This document shows positions 25,853-34,944 of a stretch of DNA of 64,000 nucleotides, piece by piece (the first letter of the stretch is position 1; each line of letters starts with the position of its first letter). A program made the position numbers and the translations under genes. The notes below the pieces were generated by a model. It was not told where the DNA came from and did no database searches. It saw only the letters and a program-made list of their open reading frames with translations. This DNA comes from Pacificimonas sp036351775 (GTDB taxonomy: Bacteria; Pseudomonadota; Alphaproteobacteria; Sphingomonadales; Sphingomonadaceae): contig JAZBPX010000064.1 of assembly GCA_036351775.1 (NCBI GenBank), forward strand, positions 1 through 64,000, given 5' to 3'.

Positions 25853-27535
25853 CTAGCGGGTCAGCTTGCGATAGCTCATTCGCGTCGGCCGGTCGGCGGC
25901 ATCGCCGAGGCGGCGGCGCTTGTCTTCCTCATAGGCCTCGAAATTGCCCTCGAACCATTCGACATGGCTGTCGCCCTCGAACGCGAGGATGTGGGTCGCC
26001 AGCCGGTCGAGGAAGAAGCGGTCATGCGAGATGACCACGGCGCAGCCAGCGAAATTCTCGAGCGCGACTTCGAGCGCGCGCAGCGTCTCGACGTCCAGGT
26101 CGTTCGTCGGCTCATCCAGGAGGAGCACATTGCCGCCCTTCCGCAGCATCTTGGCGATGTGGACGCGGTTGCGTTCGCCGCCTGACAGCTGGCCGACCTT
26201 CTTCTGCTGATCGGATCCCTTGAAGTTGAAGGCGCCGACATAGGCGCGGGAGGAAATCTTGTTTCCGCCGAACTCAAAATAGTCCATGCCGTCAGAGACT
26301 TCTTCCCAGACGTTCTTGTTCGGGTCGAGGTCATCGCGGCTCTGGTCGACATAACCGAGATGCACGGTATCGCCGATATCGACCTTGCCCTTGTCAGGCT
26401 CTTCCTGCCCGGTGATCATCTTGAACAATGTGGACTTACCCGCGCCATTGGGGCCGATCACCCCGACGATGCCGCCGCGCGGCAGCATAAACTCCAGCCC
26501 CTCGAACAGCAGCTTGTCACCGTAAGCCTTGGTGAGGTTCTTCGCCTCGATCACCTTGCCGCCGAGGCGCTCGGGGTTCTGGATGAGTATTTCGGCCGAC
26601 CCGACCTTCCGGTTCTCCTGGCTTTCAACGAGGTCATCGAAGCGCTGGATACGAGCCTTCGACTTCGTCTGGCGTCCCTTCGCGGACTTTCGGATCCACT
26701 CCAGTTCGTCCTTGATCGCCTTCTGCTTGCCCTCGTCCTCGCGGCTTTCCTGCTCCAGCCGCTTCGCTTTCTTCTCGAGATAGCCGGAATAATTGGCCTC
26801 GTAGGTATAATAGCGGCCGCGATCGAGCTCGAGCACCCAGTTCACGACATTGTCGAGGAAGTAGCGGTCATGCGTAACGAGAATGACGTTGCCCTGGTAA
26901 TCGACGAGGTGCTTCTCCAGCCAGGCGACGCTCTCGGCGTCGAGGTGGTTCGTGGGCTCGTCGAGCAGCAGAATGCCGGGCTTCGCAAGGAGCAGACGGC
27001 AGAGCGCCACGCGGCGCTTCTCACCGCCCGACAGGTTCTCGACGCTGCTGTCGCCGGGCGGACAACGGAGCGCCTCCATCGCGATCTCGAGCGTGGTATC
27101 GAGGTTCCAGCCATCGACCGCGTCGATCTTTTCCTGAAGCTCGCCCATTTCCGCCATCAGCGCGTCGAAGTCGGCATCCTCCGGCGGGTCGCCCATCAGA
27201 GTCGTAATCTCGTTGAACCGCGCGATCTGGTCCGCAATCTCCCCGACGCCCTCCATGACGTTTTCCTTCACCGTCTTGGATGGGTCGAGCTGCGGCTCCT
27301 GCTCCAGATAGCCGACCGTGATGTTCTCGCCGGCCCACGCTTCGCCCTGAAAGTCGGTATCGCGCCCAGCCATGATCTTCATCAGCGTGGACTTACCCGT
27401 GCCGTTCGGACCGACGATGGCAATTTTCGCATCCGGATAGAATTGCAGCGTCAGGTTCGACAGGACCGGCTTCGGCTGACCCGGGTAGGTCTTTGTCAGG
27501 TCCTTCATGACATAGGAATATTGGCCGGCTGACAT
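25853..27535 (-). CDS. ettA: Energy-dependent translational throttle protein EttA (ABC-F)
   Basis: 560 residues from ATG 27535 (MSAGQYSYVMKDLTKTYPG). The open frame upstream to 27652 has no family-like sequence. Two ATP-binding cassettes are in tandem: GPNGTGKST with NLSGGEKRRVAL and LLDEPTNHLD, then GPNGAGKST with LSGGERNRVHIAK and LLDEPTNDLD. The linker carries the conserved WIRKSAKGRQTKSKAR. EttA binds the ribosomal E site and gates the first peptide bond according to energy charge. It is convergent with the PNPOx-like gene. Confidence 0.93.
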   Translation of the reverse strand: MSAGQYSYVMKDLTKTYPGQPKPVLSNLTLQFYPDAKIAIVGPNGTGKSTLMKIMAGRDTDFQGEAWAGENITVGYLEQEPQLDPSKTVKENVMEGVGEIADQIARFNEITTLMGDPPEDADFDALMAEMGELQEKIDAVDGWNLDTTLEIAMEALRCPPGDSSVENLSGGEKRRVALCRLLLAKPGILLLDEPTNHLDAESVAWLEKHLVDYQGNVILVTHDRYFLDNVVNWVLELDRGRYYTYEANYSGYLEKKAKRLEQESREDEGKQKAIKDELEWIRKSAKGRQTKSKARIQRFDDLVESQENRKVGSAEILIQNPERLGGKVIEAKNLTKAYGDKLLFEGLEFMLPRGGIVGVIGPNGAGKSTLFKMITGQEEPDKGKVDIGDTVHLGYVDQSRDDLDPNKNVWEEVSDGMDYFEFGGNKISSRAYVGAFNFKGSDQQKKVGQLSGGERNRVHIAKMLRKGGNVLLLDEPTNDLDVETLRALEVALENFAGCAVVISHDRFFLDRLATHILAFEGDSHVEWFEGNFEAYEEDKRRRLGDAADRPTRMSYRKLTR

Positions 27536-27947
27536 GCGTAACGTCTCCACTGGATGGTTGCGGATCGCCGCGGGCGCGCCCATGAACAAGGCGGCGCGGC
27601 GTCTTCCTGTTCGCCTGCACATAGGACCCGCAGAGTGCTGCCGCAACGCCAACTCCGCCAGCGATGATAGGGGACGGTAAACGGGTAAATCCCGATGAAT
27701 CTTGCATGAACCAAATCGGGTGGTAAGTGTGCCCCCACGTATGGGGACTGCCGCGGTATCCCCCCGTGCGAACGAAACGTGCCTAGGGAGGCATTTTTAT
27801 TGGTGAGACCGAATGCGTTGGGGGACGCGGGTCAGGCCCGTGACTTCGGAGCTGACATCACCAATTCCGGTAAAATCCCAAAGTTTCATTGAACAGAACG
27901 GCCCGCCGCAAAACGATATCAAGCGGGTTTTGTAAAAGGAGAGTATC
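27536..27947. other. 412-base intergenic region between ettA and the acidic lipoprotein gene
   Basis: Divergent region with two notable signals. Near 27780-27800 TGCCT/AGGCA forms a short stem followed by TTTTTATT, a weak terminator-like element. At 27902-27932 two conflicting helices could form: CCCGC (27902-27906) with GCGGG (27923-27927), or CAAAAC (27909-27914) with GTTTTG (27927-27932), just before the AAAAGGAGAG ribosome site. No protein-coding gene or known RNA family is recognisable. Confidence 0.5.
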
Positions 27948-28220
27948 ATGAAGAAGATCGCATTTGCTTTCGCCGCTGCCGGCACGCTCGCTCTGACCGC
28001 TTGCGGTCCGCAGGAAGCTGCCGAGGAAGTTCAGGAGCAGGAACTCGAATCTCAGGAAGACATCCTTGAGGAAGAGGCCGACCTGGCCGACGAAAGGGGC
28101 ATGGAAGCCGAGGAAGAAATGCTCGACGACCAGGCCGACATGATGGGCGAGCAGGCCGACATGGTTGGCGACGACGCCAACCTGATGGACGAAAACGACA
28201 TGGACGGCGACGAGATGTAA
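27948..28220 (+). CDS. Small, very acidic lipoprotein
   Basis: 90 residues. A signal peptide of 18 residues ends at the lipobox LTAC, with C19 as the lipidated cysteine followed by Gly. The mature part is almost all Glu, Asp, Gln, Ala and Met (EEVQEQELESQEDILEEEAD and repeated QADM units), strongly negative and probably disordered or helical. A strong AAAAGGAGAG ribosome site precedes the ATG and a textbook terminator follows, so the gene is independently expressed. The function is unknown; cation binding is a guess from composition only. Confidence 0.8.
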   Translation: MKKIAFAFAAAGTLALTACGPQEAAEEVQEQELESQEDILEEEADLADERGMEAEEEMLDDQADMMGEQADMVGDDANLMDENDMDGDEM

Positions 28221-28251
28221 TCTCGCTTCGGCTTTGTTGCTGAATGATGAG

Positions 28252-28285
28252 GGGCGCTGCCTGCACGGGCGGCGCCCTTTTTCTT
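28252..28285 (+). terminator. Rho-independent terminator of the acidic lipoprotein gene
   Basis: A 10-bp stem pairs GGGCGCTGCC (28252-28261) with GGCGGCGCCC (28268-28277) with one G-T pair, around the loop TGCACG. TTTTTCTT (28278-28285) follows. It lies 32 bases after the stop. Confidence 0.88.
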
Positions 28286-28386
28286 GGCGGCCCTCCCAGC
28301 CGCGAGCTCTGCGATGAACTGGCCCAATGGGCAGGGAACCCGGAAGAGGGCTGGCGGCGGACGAGGCTAGACCCTAACGGGGGGCC

Positions 28387-28926
28387 ATGACGTCCCAGCA
28401 GCGTGAATTCCGGCAGGCGATGGCCCAGCTTGCCGCAGCGGTGACCATTGTCACGACAAATGGTGAAGCCGGTCCCTACGGCCTGACCATGAGCGCGGTC
28501 TGTTCCGTCAGCGATGAACCGCCAACCCTTTTGATCTGTGTGAACCGCCAGTCGGGGGCGAACGCCGTGATTCGGGCCAATGGCCGGTTTTGCGTCAATG
28601 TCCTTCGCGAGGAAGCCGCGGAGATCGCGACCCTGTTTGCAACGCACGGCGTCGACACTAACGACCGGTTCAGCGAGGGCCATTGGGAGGAAGCGCCGGG
28701 CGGATCGCCTGTCCTCGGCGATGCCGCTGCATCCTTCGAATGTACCGTGACACAGACGCTTGAAGCGGGGACACACAGTATTTTCATCGGCACGGTAGAG
28801 GCGCTACGTACGGCGGCTGCGCCCGGCGCGCTGGTTTATCATCGCCGCGCCTTTCACGACCTGCCTGCAGAAGATCCGAACGCCGCCGACGTGCCGCGGG
28901 ACTGGGAGATATTCGGCTATGACTGA
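28387..28926 (+). CDS. Flavin reductase domain protein
   Basis: 179 residues of the flavin reductase-like split-barrel family (HpaC/RutF type). The N-terminal FRQAMAQLAAAVTIVTTNG and YGLTMSAVCSVSDEPPTLLI sequences are family motifs; a later HRRAFHDLP element matches the C-terminal His region. Such proteins use NAD(P)H to reduce FMN or FAD for partner monooxygenases, but no monooxygenase gene is adjacent. The stop overlaps the next ATG by eight bases, so it is cotranscribed with the alpha/beta hydrolase. Confidence 0.85.
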   Translation: MTSQQREFRQAMAQLAAAVTIVTTNGEAGPYGLTMSAVCSVSDEPPTLLICVNRQSGANAVIRANGRFCVNVLREEAAEIATLFATHGVDTNDRFSEGHWEEAPGGSPVLGDAAASFECTVTQTLEAGTHSIFIGTVEALRTAAAPGALVYHRRAFHDLPAEDPNAADVPRDWEIFGYD

Positions 28927-29797
28927 TCTGATTGGGCCGACATCGCAAAGCCTGATGTCGCAGCGCACGCGCCTGCATTACGCCGACTGGGGCAATGCGG
29001 AGGCCCCGCCGCTGATCCTGCTCCATGGCGGGCGCGATCATTGCCGGTCGTGGGACTGGCTGGCGCAGGAGCTGCGCGCGGACTGGCATGTCATCTGCCC
29101 CGATCTGCGCGGGCATGGCGACAGCGGCTGGGACACCGCCGGCGACTACGGCACGTCTGGCTTCGTGTACGATCTGGCGCAGCTCGTGCATCAGCTTGAG
29201 CTCGCGCCGGTCAACATCGTCGCGCACTCGCTCGGCGGGAATGTGGCGCTGCGGTACGCCGGGCTCTACCCGGAAACGATGCGCCGCCTGATGGCCATCG
29301 AGGGCCTCGGCCCCTCCCCCGCCATGCTCGAGGCGCGGCAGAAGACGCCGCTACACGAACGCTGGCGCGAATGGATCGAAAAGAAGCGCAAGGCCGCCGC
29401 CCGCTCCCCGCGCCGCTACGAAACGTTCGAGGCGGCGCTGAAGCGCATGCAGGACGAGAACAGCTATCTCAGCGATGAGCAGGCGCGCCACCTGACCCTG
29501 CACGCCGTGATGCGAAACGAGGACGGCACCTATAGCTGGAAGTTCGATCCCTATGTGAACCTGTGGCCGCCCATGGATATTCCGCAGACCGATCTTGAGC
29601 AGCTTTGGTCGCGGATCGAGTGCCCCACGCGCCTGGTTTACGGCGCGGACAGCTGGGCTTCGAACCCGGAAGGCGACGGGCGGATGGACCATTTCCGGAA
29701 TGCAAAGGTCACGTCCTACGACAGGGCCGGCCACTGGGTACACCATGACCGCTTCGACGATTTCCTGAACGAGGTACGGGAGTTTCTTGCGGACTAG
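28919..29797 (+). CDS. Alpha/beta hydrolase
   Basis: 292 residues. The HGGRD segment (36-40) gives the oxyanion region, PDLRGHGDSG (61-70) follows, and the nucleophile is S104 in AHSLGGN. The catalytic His is probably in AGHWVHHD near the C-terminus. The signatures fit small esterase/lactonase/dehalogenase-like hydrolases; the substrate is not predictable. It begins within the flavin reductase gene and ends shortly before a minus-strand tRNA gene. Confidence 0.85.
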   Translation: MTDLIGPTSQSLMSQRTRLHYADWGNAEAPPLILLHGGRDHCRSWDWLAQELRADWHVICPDLRGHGDSGWDTAGDYGTSGFVYDLAQLVHQLELAPVNIVAHSLGGNVALRYAGLYPETMRRLMAIEGLGPSPAMLEARQKTPLHERWREWIEKKRKAAARSPRRYETFEAALKRMQDENSYLSDEQARHLTLHAVMRNEDGTYSWKFDPYVNLWPPMDIPQTDLEQLWSRIECPTRLVYGADSWASNPEGDGRMDHFRNAKVTSYDRAGHWVHHDRFDDFLNEVREFLAD

Positions 29798-29807
29798 CGC
29801 GCGGAAT

Positions 29808-29886
<79 letters not shown>

Positions 29887-29942
29887 ACGGGTCTGGTACG
29901 GACGTGAACGTCGCCCGCGAACGGGCCGCTGCCTCCTAGAGG

Positions 29943-30590
29943 CTATTCATAGCGTTCTTCAAGCCATGGATCGCCGATATTGTGATAGCCGCGTTCTTCC
30001 CAGAAGCCCGGCTTGTCCTCGGCGGCAAAGGTAATCCGCTTCAGCCATTTCGGACTCTTCCAGAAATAATAGCGCGGCACAACGAGGCGCACAGGACCGC
30101 CATGTTCGCGGCTGATCGGTTCGCCGTCATGCGCATGGGCGAGCAGGCAGTCCTCGTCGAGGAAATCGTCGATGCGCAGGTTGGTGGTATAGCCGTCATA
30201 GCTCGACAGCAGCACGAACTTCGCGTTTGCCGGCGGCTTCGCCAACTCCGCGAGATGCGTTGTCGAGACGCCAGTCCAGCGATTGTCGTAGCGCGACCAC
30301 TGCGTGACGCAGTGAACGTCAGAGATCATCTCGACCTGCGGCTGGTCCTGAAACGTCGCCCAGTCCCAGCTCAGCTCGTTCTCAACAAGGCCGCCGACCG
30401 TCAGCGACCAGTCTTCGGCCGGCACGTGCGGCTGGATACCGAGGTCGAGCACCGGCCAGTTCTCGACGAGCCGCTGGCCGGGCGGCAGGCGGTCGACGCC
30501 GCGCTCACCGGTCTTGCCGGTCAGCAGGCGCCCTGCCCGCGCCCAGGCCTTCTTCGTTTCGATGAGTTTGGTCTTGATCTCGCCGGTCAT
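29943..30590 (-). CDS. Sulfite oxidase-family molybdopterin oxidoreductase
   Basis: 215 residues from ATG 30590, with the usual family start MTGEIKTKLIETKKAWARAG. The molybdenum-ligating cysteine is C94 in SDVHCVTQWSRYD. The further YTTNLRIDDFL, HGGPVRLVVPRYYFWKSPKW and EERGYHNIGDPW stretches are typical of small cytoplasmic members of this family. No Tat signal is present, so it should be cytoplasmic. Electron donors and substrate are unknown. The DUF2062 gene lies 10 bases upstream and the tRNA gene lies downstream on the same strand. Confidence 0.88.
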   Translation of the reverse strand: MTGEIKTKLIETKKAWARAGRLLTGKTGERGVDRLPPGQRLVENWPVLDLGIQPHVPAEDWSLTVGGLVENELSWDWATFQDQPQVEMISDVHCVTQWSRYDNRWTGVSTTHLAELAKPPANAKFVLLSSYDGYTTNLRIDDFLDEDCLLAHAHDGEPISREHGGPVRLVVPRYYFWKSPKWLKRITFAAEDKPGFWEERGYHNIGDPWLEERYE

Positions 30591-30600
30591 GGCGACGCGA

Positions 30601-31128
30601 TTAAGCGGCCTTCGCGCGCCTCGCAAGCCGCGCGCGCCAGCGCCGCGCCACCCACCAGCGCCAGGCGAAATGAACCGAGAGGAAACCGATTGAGGCCGTG
30701 ATCGTGGCAAAGAACATGCCACCCACCAGCATCGGTACCGGCGCACTGGCTATGATCTCCAGAAGTTCGGCATCGCTCGGCTGCGCCCGCTCATCGAGAC
30801 CGAGCAGCCAGTCGCCGGTCTTGAGAGACACGAAATAGATCGGCACCACGGTGAACGGATTGGAAACCGAGGTGAAGAGCGCGGTCACCGCGATGTTGGC
30901 CCGCGCCGAAACCGCGATCATCGCCGCGATAAACAGCTGGAACCCGATGGGAAGCGCGAAGCCGAGAAACAGGCCGAGCGCCGCGCCGCGCGCCACGCTG
31001 TGCCGGTTGAAGTGCCAGACGTTCGGGTTGCCGACATAGCGGGCCACGGGGCGAAGAAGACGGTTCTTCGCCAGCTTTTCAGGGCTCGGTACCCGTTTCC
31101 TGATATATCGTCCGAGTTCGCCTGCCAT
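30601..31128 (-). CDS. DUF2062 membrane protein
   Basis: 175 residues from ATG 31128; an in-frame TTG at 31191 would add 21 residues. The region WHFNRHSVARGAALGLFLGF and the following two to three hydrophobic segments, with SNPFTVVPIYFVSLKTGDWL, are the DUF2062 signature. The C-terminal end is strongly basic. Some relatives are fused to glycosyltransferases, but no role is established for this short form. It precedes the molybdopterin oxidoreductase gene on the same strand. Confidence 0.85.
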   Translation of the reverse strand: MAGELGRYIRKRVPSPEKLAKNRLLRPVARYVGNPNVWHFNRHSVARGAALGLFLGFALPIGFQLFIAAMIAVSARANIAVTALFTSVSNPFTVVPIYFVSLKTGDWLLGLDERAQPSDAELLEIIASAPVPMLVGGMFFATITASIGFLSVHFAWRWWVARRWRARLARRAKAA

Positions 31129-31293
31129 CGCTCTCGTCCGGGTCCGTCCTTTCCTGCTCGCCGGGTGCCCATTAGCACAGCGTTCTGACAAAGATATGAA
31201 CGCCGGGCCCGATATTCGACCCCGAACATCCCCTGTTCGCGCCCGGAGATAGCGATGGACGCGCGTTTCCGACGCTACGCTGGACCAGCCGCG

Positions 31294-31764
31294 TCAGCCG
31301 CGTTCGCGCAGCAGGCGCTGCTGCTGGCGCTTCCAGTCACGGTCCTTGGCGGTCTGGCGCTTGTCATGAAGCTGCTTGCCCTTCGCCAGCGCCAGTTCAA
31401 GCTTCGCGCGGCCGCCATCGTCGAAATACAGCTTCAGCGGCACCAGCGTCATGCCCTGCCGCTGGATCGCCCCGCCCAGCCGGTCGATCTGGCGCCGGTG
31501 CAGCAGCAGCTTGCGCGGACGTTTCGGCTCATGGTTCTCGCGGTTTCCAAAGGCATATTCGGGGATGTTGGCGTTGACCAGCCACGCCTCCTGCCCGCGG
31601 ATTTCCGCATAGGACTCCGCGATGGTCGACTTGCCCTCGCGCAGCGATTTCACCTCGGTACCATGGAGGACGATGCCCGCCTCCATCGTGTCCTCGATGA
31701 AATATTCGTGCCGCGCCTTTCGGTTCTCTGCGACCAGCCGGTATTTGTCCGTTGCCTTTGCCAC
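31294..31764 (-). CDS. smpB: SsrA-binding protein SmpB
   Basis: 156 residues. It binds tmRNA and delivers it to stalled ribosomes. The oligonucleotide-binding core reads ARHEYFIEDTMEAGIVLHGT, EVKSLREGKSTIAESY, PEYAFGNRENHEPKRPRKLL and LVPLKLYFDDGGRAKLELAL. The basic tail KGKQLHDKRQTAKDRDWKRQ is the decoding-centre helix. The gene lies two bases after dapA on the same strand. I did not find the tmRNA gene in this window. Confidence 0.95.
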   Translation of the reverse strand: MAKATDKYRLVAENRKARHEYFIEDTMEAGIVLHGTEVKSLREGKSTIAESYAEIRGQEAWLVNANIPEYAFGNRENHEPKRPRKLLLHRRQIDRLGGAIQRQGMTLVPLKLYFDDGGRAKLELALAKGKQLHDKRQTAKDRDWKRQQQRLLRERG

Positions 31765-31766
31765 GA

Positions 31767-32657
31767 TCAGAGAAGGCCAGTCTCGGCGAGTGCCTTGTCG
31801 ACGCTGGCTGCCGCTTCCGGAGAACAGGGCACAATCGGCAGGCGTACTTCGGCAGATGAGAGCCGCCCAAGCTTCTGCATCGCATATTTAGCGGGTGCGG
31901 GACTGGGGTCGGCGAACATGGCGATATGCAGCCGGTGCAGCCTGTCGTTCAATGCCCGCGCCTCCGTCCACTCGCCCGCCTGGCAATGCTTCATGAAATC
32001 GGCGCACAGCTTCGGCGCGACATTGGCCGTCACGGAAATTGCGCCGCAGCCGCCCGCGACCATGATGCCGAGCGTCAGTTCGTCCGCGCCCGAGAGAATG
32101 CAGAACTCGTCTCCGCAGTCGAGCCGGGCTTCGGTGACCCGCGCGACATTGTTGCTCGCGTCCTTGATACCGATAACGTTCGGCACCTTGGACAGGCGAC
32201 GCACCGTGTCCGGCTCCAGGTTCGCAACGGTCCGGCCGGGCACGTTGTAGAGGAAGATCGGCAGCGAGGAGACTTCCGCGACGCTGCGGAAATGCCAGTA
32301 AATACCCTCCTGGTTTGGCTTGTTGTAATAGGGTGCGATCACCAGCAGCGCGTCGGCACCCGCCTCTTCGGCTTCGCGGGCATGCATGCAGGCCGTCAGC
32401 GTATCGTTCGACCCTGCGCCTGCGATGATGGGAACCCGGCCCGCCGCCGCCTCGACGACGCAGCGCACGACATCGTGATGCTCCTCAATGCTCAGCGTCG
32501 GCGACTCGCCCGTCGTGCCACACGGGACCAGCCCGCCCGACCCGCTTTCGATCTGCCAGTCGACCAGCTCCGCGATGCAGGCGAAATCGACCTTCCCGTC
32601 CGTAAAGGGTGTCACGAGCGCAGGCATGGATCCTGCAAATTTTGCCTTGTTGCTCAT
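31767..32657 (-). CDS. dapA: 4-hydroxy-tetrahydrodipicolinate synthase
   Basis: 296 residues from ATG 32657. It condenses pyruvate and aspartate semialdehyde in the lysine and diaminopimelate pathway. The Schiff-base lysine is K165 in GIKDASNN, the tyrosine of the proton relay Y137 in FLYNVPGRT, and the substrate loop CGTTGESPT is at 46-54. The TIM-barrel length is normal. It is divergent from the lytic transglycosylase gene with 74 bases between, and is followed by smpB. Confidence 0.95.
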   Translation of the reverse strand: MSNKAKFAGSMPALVTPFTDGKVDFACIAELVDWQIESGSGGLVPCGTTGESPTLSIEEHHDVVRCVVEAAAGRVPIIAGAGSNDTLTACMHAREAEEAGADALLVIAPYYNKPNQEGIYWHFRSVAEVSSLPIFLYNVPGRTVANLEPDTVRRLSKVPNVIGIKDASNNVARVTEARLDCGDEFCILSGADELTLGIMVAGGCGAISVTANVAPKLCADFMKHCQAGEWTEARALNDRLHRLHIAMFADPSPAPAKYAMQKLGRLSSAEVRLPIVPCSPEAAASVDKALAETGLL

Positions 32658-32731
32658 CAACCTTTTGCCGTTCCGTTCGTTGACGGACGAAAGAAATAGC
32701 GCCCATTCACACTGATTCAGAGACAGCCCCT

Positions 32732-34831
32732 ATGAACGACCAGCAGCCCAAGTCCAGTATGCCGACCAAGCGAACCTCTCGCCGAACGCTAAGTTCCGGG
32801 ATCGCGCTCGGTGCGCTGATCGTCTCGGTTCCGGTCGCTGCGATGCTGCTGACGGACCAGGAAGACGAAACCCGGCCTGCCACGCTGGAGGCCGCCACCC
32901 CGACGGCTGAGCGGGCGAAAGTGCAGGACTCTCTCCGGCTCGAAGAGGCCGTCCCGCGCGCGCCGACGGAAGCCGTCGTGGCCGAGTGGGAACGTCTGCT
33001 GAACGAGGATGAGAGCGTTGCCCTGCCGGAAATCACGGCGTTTCTGTCGGCCTATCCGGAGTTCCCGCGCAGCGGCAGGCTCCGCGTACGCGGGACGGAT
33101 CTGGCCGAAGCCGCGCTGTATACCCCCGAAGCGCTCGCCTTCTTCCGCGTCAGTGATCCTGTCAGCCCCCGTGCCCGCTTCCTGTTCGCACAGGCCCTGC
33201 GCGCGGGCGGAGAGGAAAGCGAAGCGCGCGCCGTGATGCGCGAGGCCTGGCGCGATGGCGGCCTGTCGCTGGAGCAGCAGGAAGAGGCTCTGTCCAGCTT
33301 CGGCATGGCGCTGCGGCCAGAGGACCACGCCCAGCGTGTTGACCGGCTGCTGTGGGACGGCGAGCTCGACCGCGCGACCGCGCTCGTTCCCCTGCTACCC
33401 GCCGCAGACCGTGCCCTCGCCGAAAGCCGCATCGCGCTTCAGAGCGGCAGCGCGCGCGGCGGCGACACGGACCGCGCGCGGGCGCTTGTCGGTAATGTAC
33501 CGGAGAGCATGCGCCGCGATCCGGGCCTGATTTACGACCAGTACAAGTTCGCGCGCGCAACCGGCAATCCGGGCTATGCCCGCGAACTCTTGGCATCCAC
33601 CCGCATCGCACCCGGCAGTGCTGGCGATCCCGACAAGTGGATGGAGGCGCATCTAGAGGCTGCAGGTGCAGCGCTGAACGACAATAACCCCCAGCTCGCC
33701 TACCGCATCGCGGCGCATCATGGCGGCCTGTCCTTTGCTGCCCCCCTTATCGAGAACAGCGCCAGCGAACGCGACACGTTCACCAGTCTCGAATGGCTGG
33801 CGGGCTGGGTGGCTCTCCACGATCTCGGTCAGAATGCCGAAGCGATCAGCCATTTCGAGAACTTCACCAACGCGGCGAAATTCGCGCCCACCCGGTCGCG
33901 CGGCCTGTTCTGGGCGGGGCGCGCCGCGGAAGCCGCCGATGATCCGCGCGCGCAGTCATTCTACACCCGCGCTGCTCGTTATGAGCGCACTTTCTACGGC
34001 CAGCTGGCCCATGAGCGCGCGGGGCTGACCTATGCCCTCACCGGCAACGACCTGCCAAGCATATCGCCGGATACGCGCGCGGCCTTCGCGGAAAACCGCC
34101 TCGTGGAAGCCGCAGAACTTTACCGCGCGCGGGGCGACGAAGACCTTCAGCGCCTGTTCCTGCAAACCGCGGCCGACCGGGCCGACCGCGAAACGCTGCG
34201 CCTGATCGCCGAGCTTGCGAACCGGACAGGCAAGGAGCGGATCGCCGTCCTATCGACACGCGGTTCCGACACCACGGGGCCTGACGGGATCGTTGCCCTC
34301 AGCTACCCGCGCATCGACGTGCCGGAGGGGTCGGCGCGGCACTGGATCAACATTCACGGCCTCGCGCGCCAGGAAAGCCAGTTCGAAAGCGACTCGATCA
34401 GCCATGCCGGTGCGCGCGGCCTGATGCAGCTGATGCCGGCCACGGCGCAGGAGCAGGCGCGCAAGGAGGGCCTTGGCTATAATTTCAGCGGCCTGATTAG
34501 CGATCCGGACTACAACCTCGTGCTTGGCTCGCGCTATTTCGAGGACATGGTCAATTACTGGGACGGCAGCATCGTTCTCGCCGTCGCCAGCTACAACGCC
34601 GGCCCGGGCAATGTCCGCCGCTGGGTACGTGAGCATGGCGATCCGCGCGACGCCTCGGTCGACGTGTTGAAGTGGATCGAGGAGATCCCCTTCTTCGAAA
34701 CCAAGACCTATGTCCGAAATGTGCTCAGCAACTTCGTCGTCTACGAGCAGCTGGAGCCGGAGTATCGCCGCGGCGGTCCGGAGACCGAGCGCCTGACCTG
34801 GTACCTCGCCCGCGGCGCGCGGCAGGGCTGA
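32732..34831 (+). CDS. slt: Soluble-type lytic murein transglycosylase
   Basis: 699 residues. An N-terminal membrane/signal segment (about 22-40, GIALGALIVSVPVAAMLL) is followed by a long alpha-helical U-shaped region rich in TPR-like helices. The C-terminal SLT domain has catalytic E548 in LARQESQFESD, then GARGLMQLMPATA, and the SYNAGPGNVRRW motif. It cleaves peptidoglycan glycan strands to 1,6-anhydro products. Repeats fill the gap downstream. Confidence 0.92.
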   Translation: MNDQQPKSSMPTKRTSRRTLSSGIALGALIVSVPVAAMLLTDQEDETRPATLEAATPTAERAKVQDSLRLEEAVPRAPTEAVVAEWERLLNEDESVALPEITAFLSAYPEFPRSGRLRVRGTDLAEAALYTPEALAFFRVSDPVSPRARFLFAQALRAGGEESEARAVMREAWRDGGLSLEQQEEALSSFGMALRPEDHAQRVDRLLWDGELDRATALVPLLPAADRALAESRIALQSGSARGGDTDRARALVGNVPESMRRDPGLIYDQYKFARATGNPGYARELLASTRIAPGSAGDPDKWMEAHLEAAGAALNDNNPQLAYRIAAHHGGLSFAAPLIENSASERDTFTSLEWLAGWVALHDLGQNAEAISHFENFTNAAKFAPTRSRGLFWAGRAAEAADDPRAQSFYTRAARYERTFYGQLAHERAGLTYALTGNDLPSISPDTRAAFAENRLVEAAELYRARGDEDLQRLFLQTAADRADRETLRLIAELANRTGKERIAVLSTRGSDTTGPDGIVALSYPRIDVPEGSARHWINIHGLARQESQFESDSISHAGARGLMQLMPATAQEQARKEGLGYNFSGLISDPDYNLVLGSRYFEDMVNYWDGSIVLAVASYNAGPGNVRRWVREHGDPRDASVDVLKWIEEIPFFETKTYVRNVLSNFVVYEQLEPEYRRGGPETERLTWYLARGARQG

Positions 34832-34855
34832 GCACACCTAGCTTCGCAATAACTA

Positions 34856-34944
34856 GTCATTCCAGCGAAGGCTGGAATCCATGCTGGGACCGTCGAACCC
34901 GGCGCCGCCTTCACAACGTGGATCCCAGCCTGCGCTGGGATGAC
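34856..34944. repeat. 89-bp double-hairpin repeat, copy 1
   Basis: Bounded by GTCAT and ATGAC. The left arm holds TTCCAGC-gaag-GCTGGAA, the right arm ATCCCAGC-ctgc-GCTGGGAT, and the inner ends are ATCCA and TGGAT. It is nearly identical to the 89-bp copy at 35053-35141 and shares the plan of the elements at 47230-47327 and 63332-63421. Confidence 0.9.

Noticed and set aside
27720..27900. EcfG general-stress promoter (GGAAC-N16/17-CGTT) before the acidic lipoprotein gene
   Set aside because: Candidates such as GGGAC...CGTG and AGAAC...CGAT differ from consensus in bases or spacing and were not convincing.
31129..31293. tmRNA or other RNA gene next to smpB
   Set aside because: No tRNA-like ends or tag-reading frame could be recognised in the gap between smpB and the DUF2062 gene.
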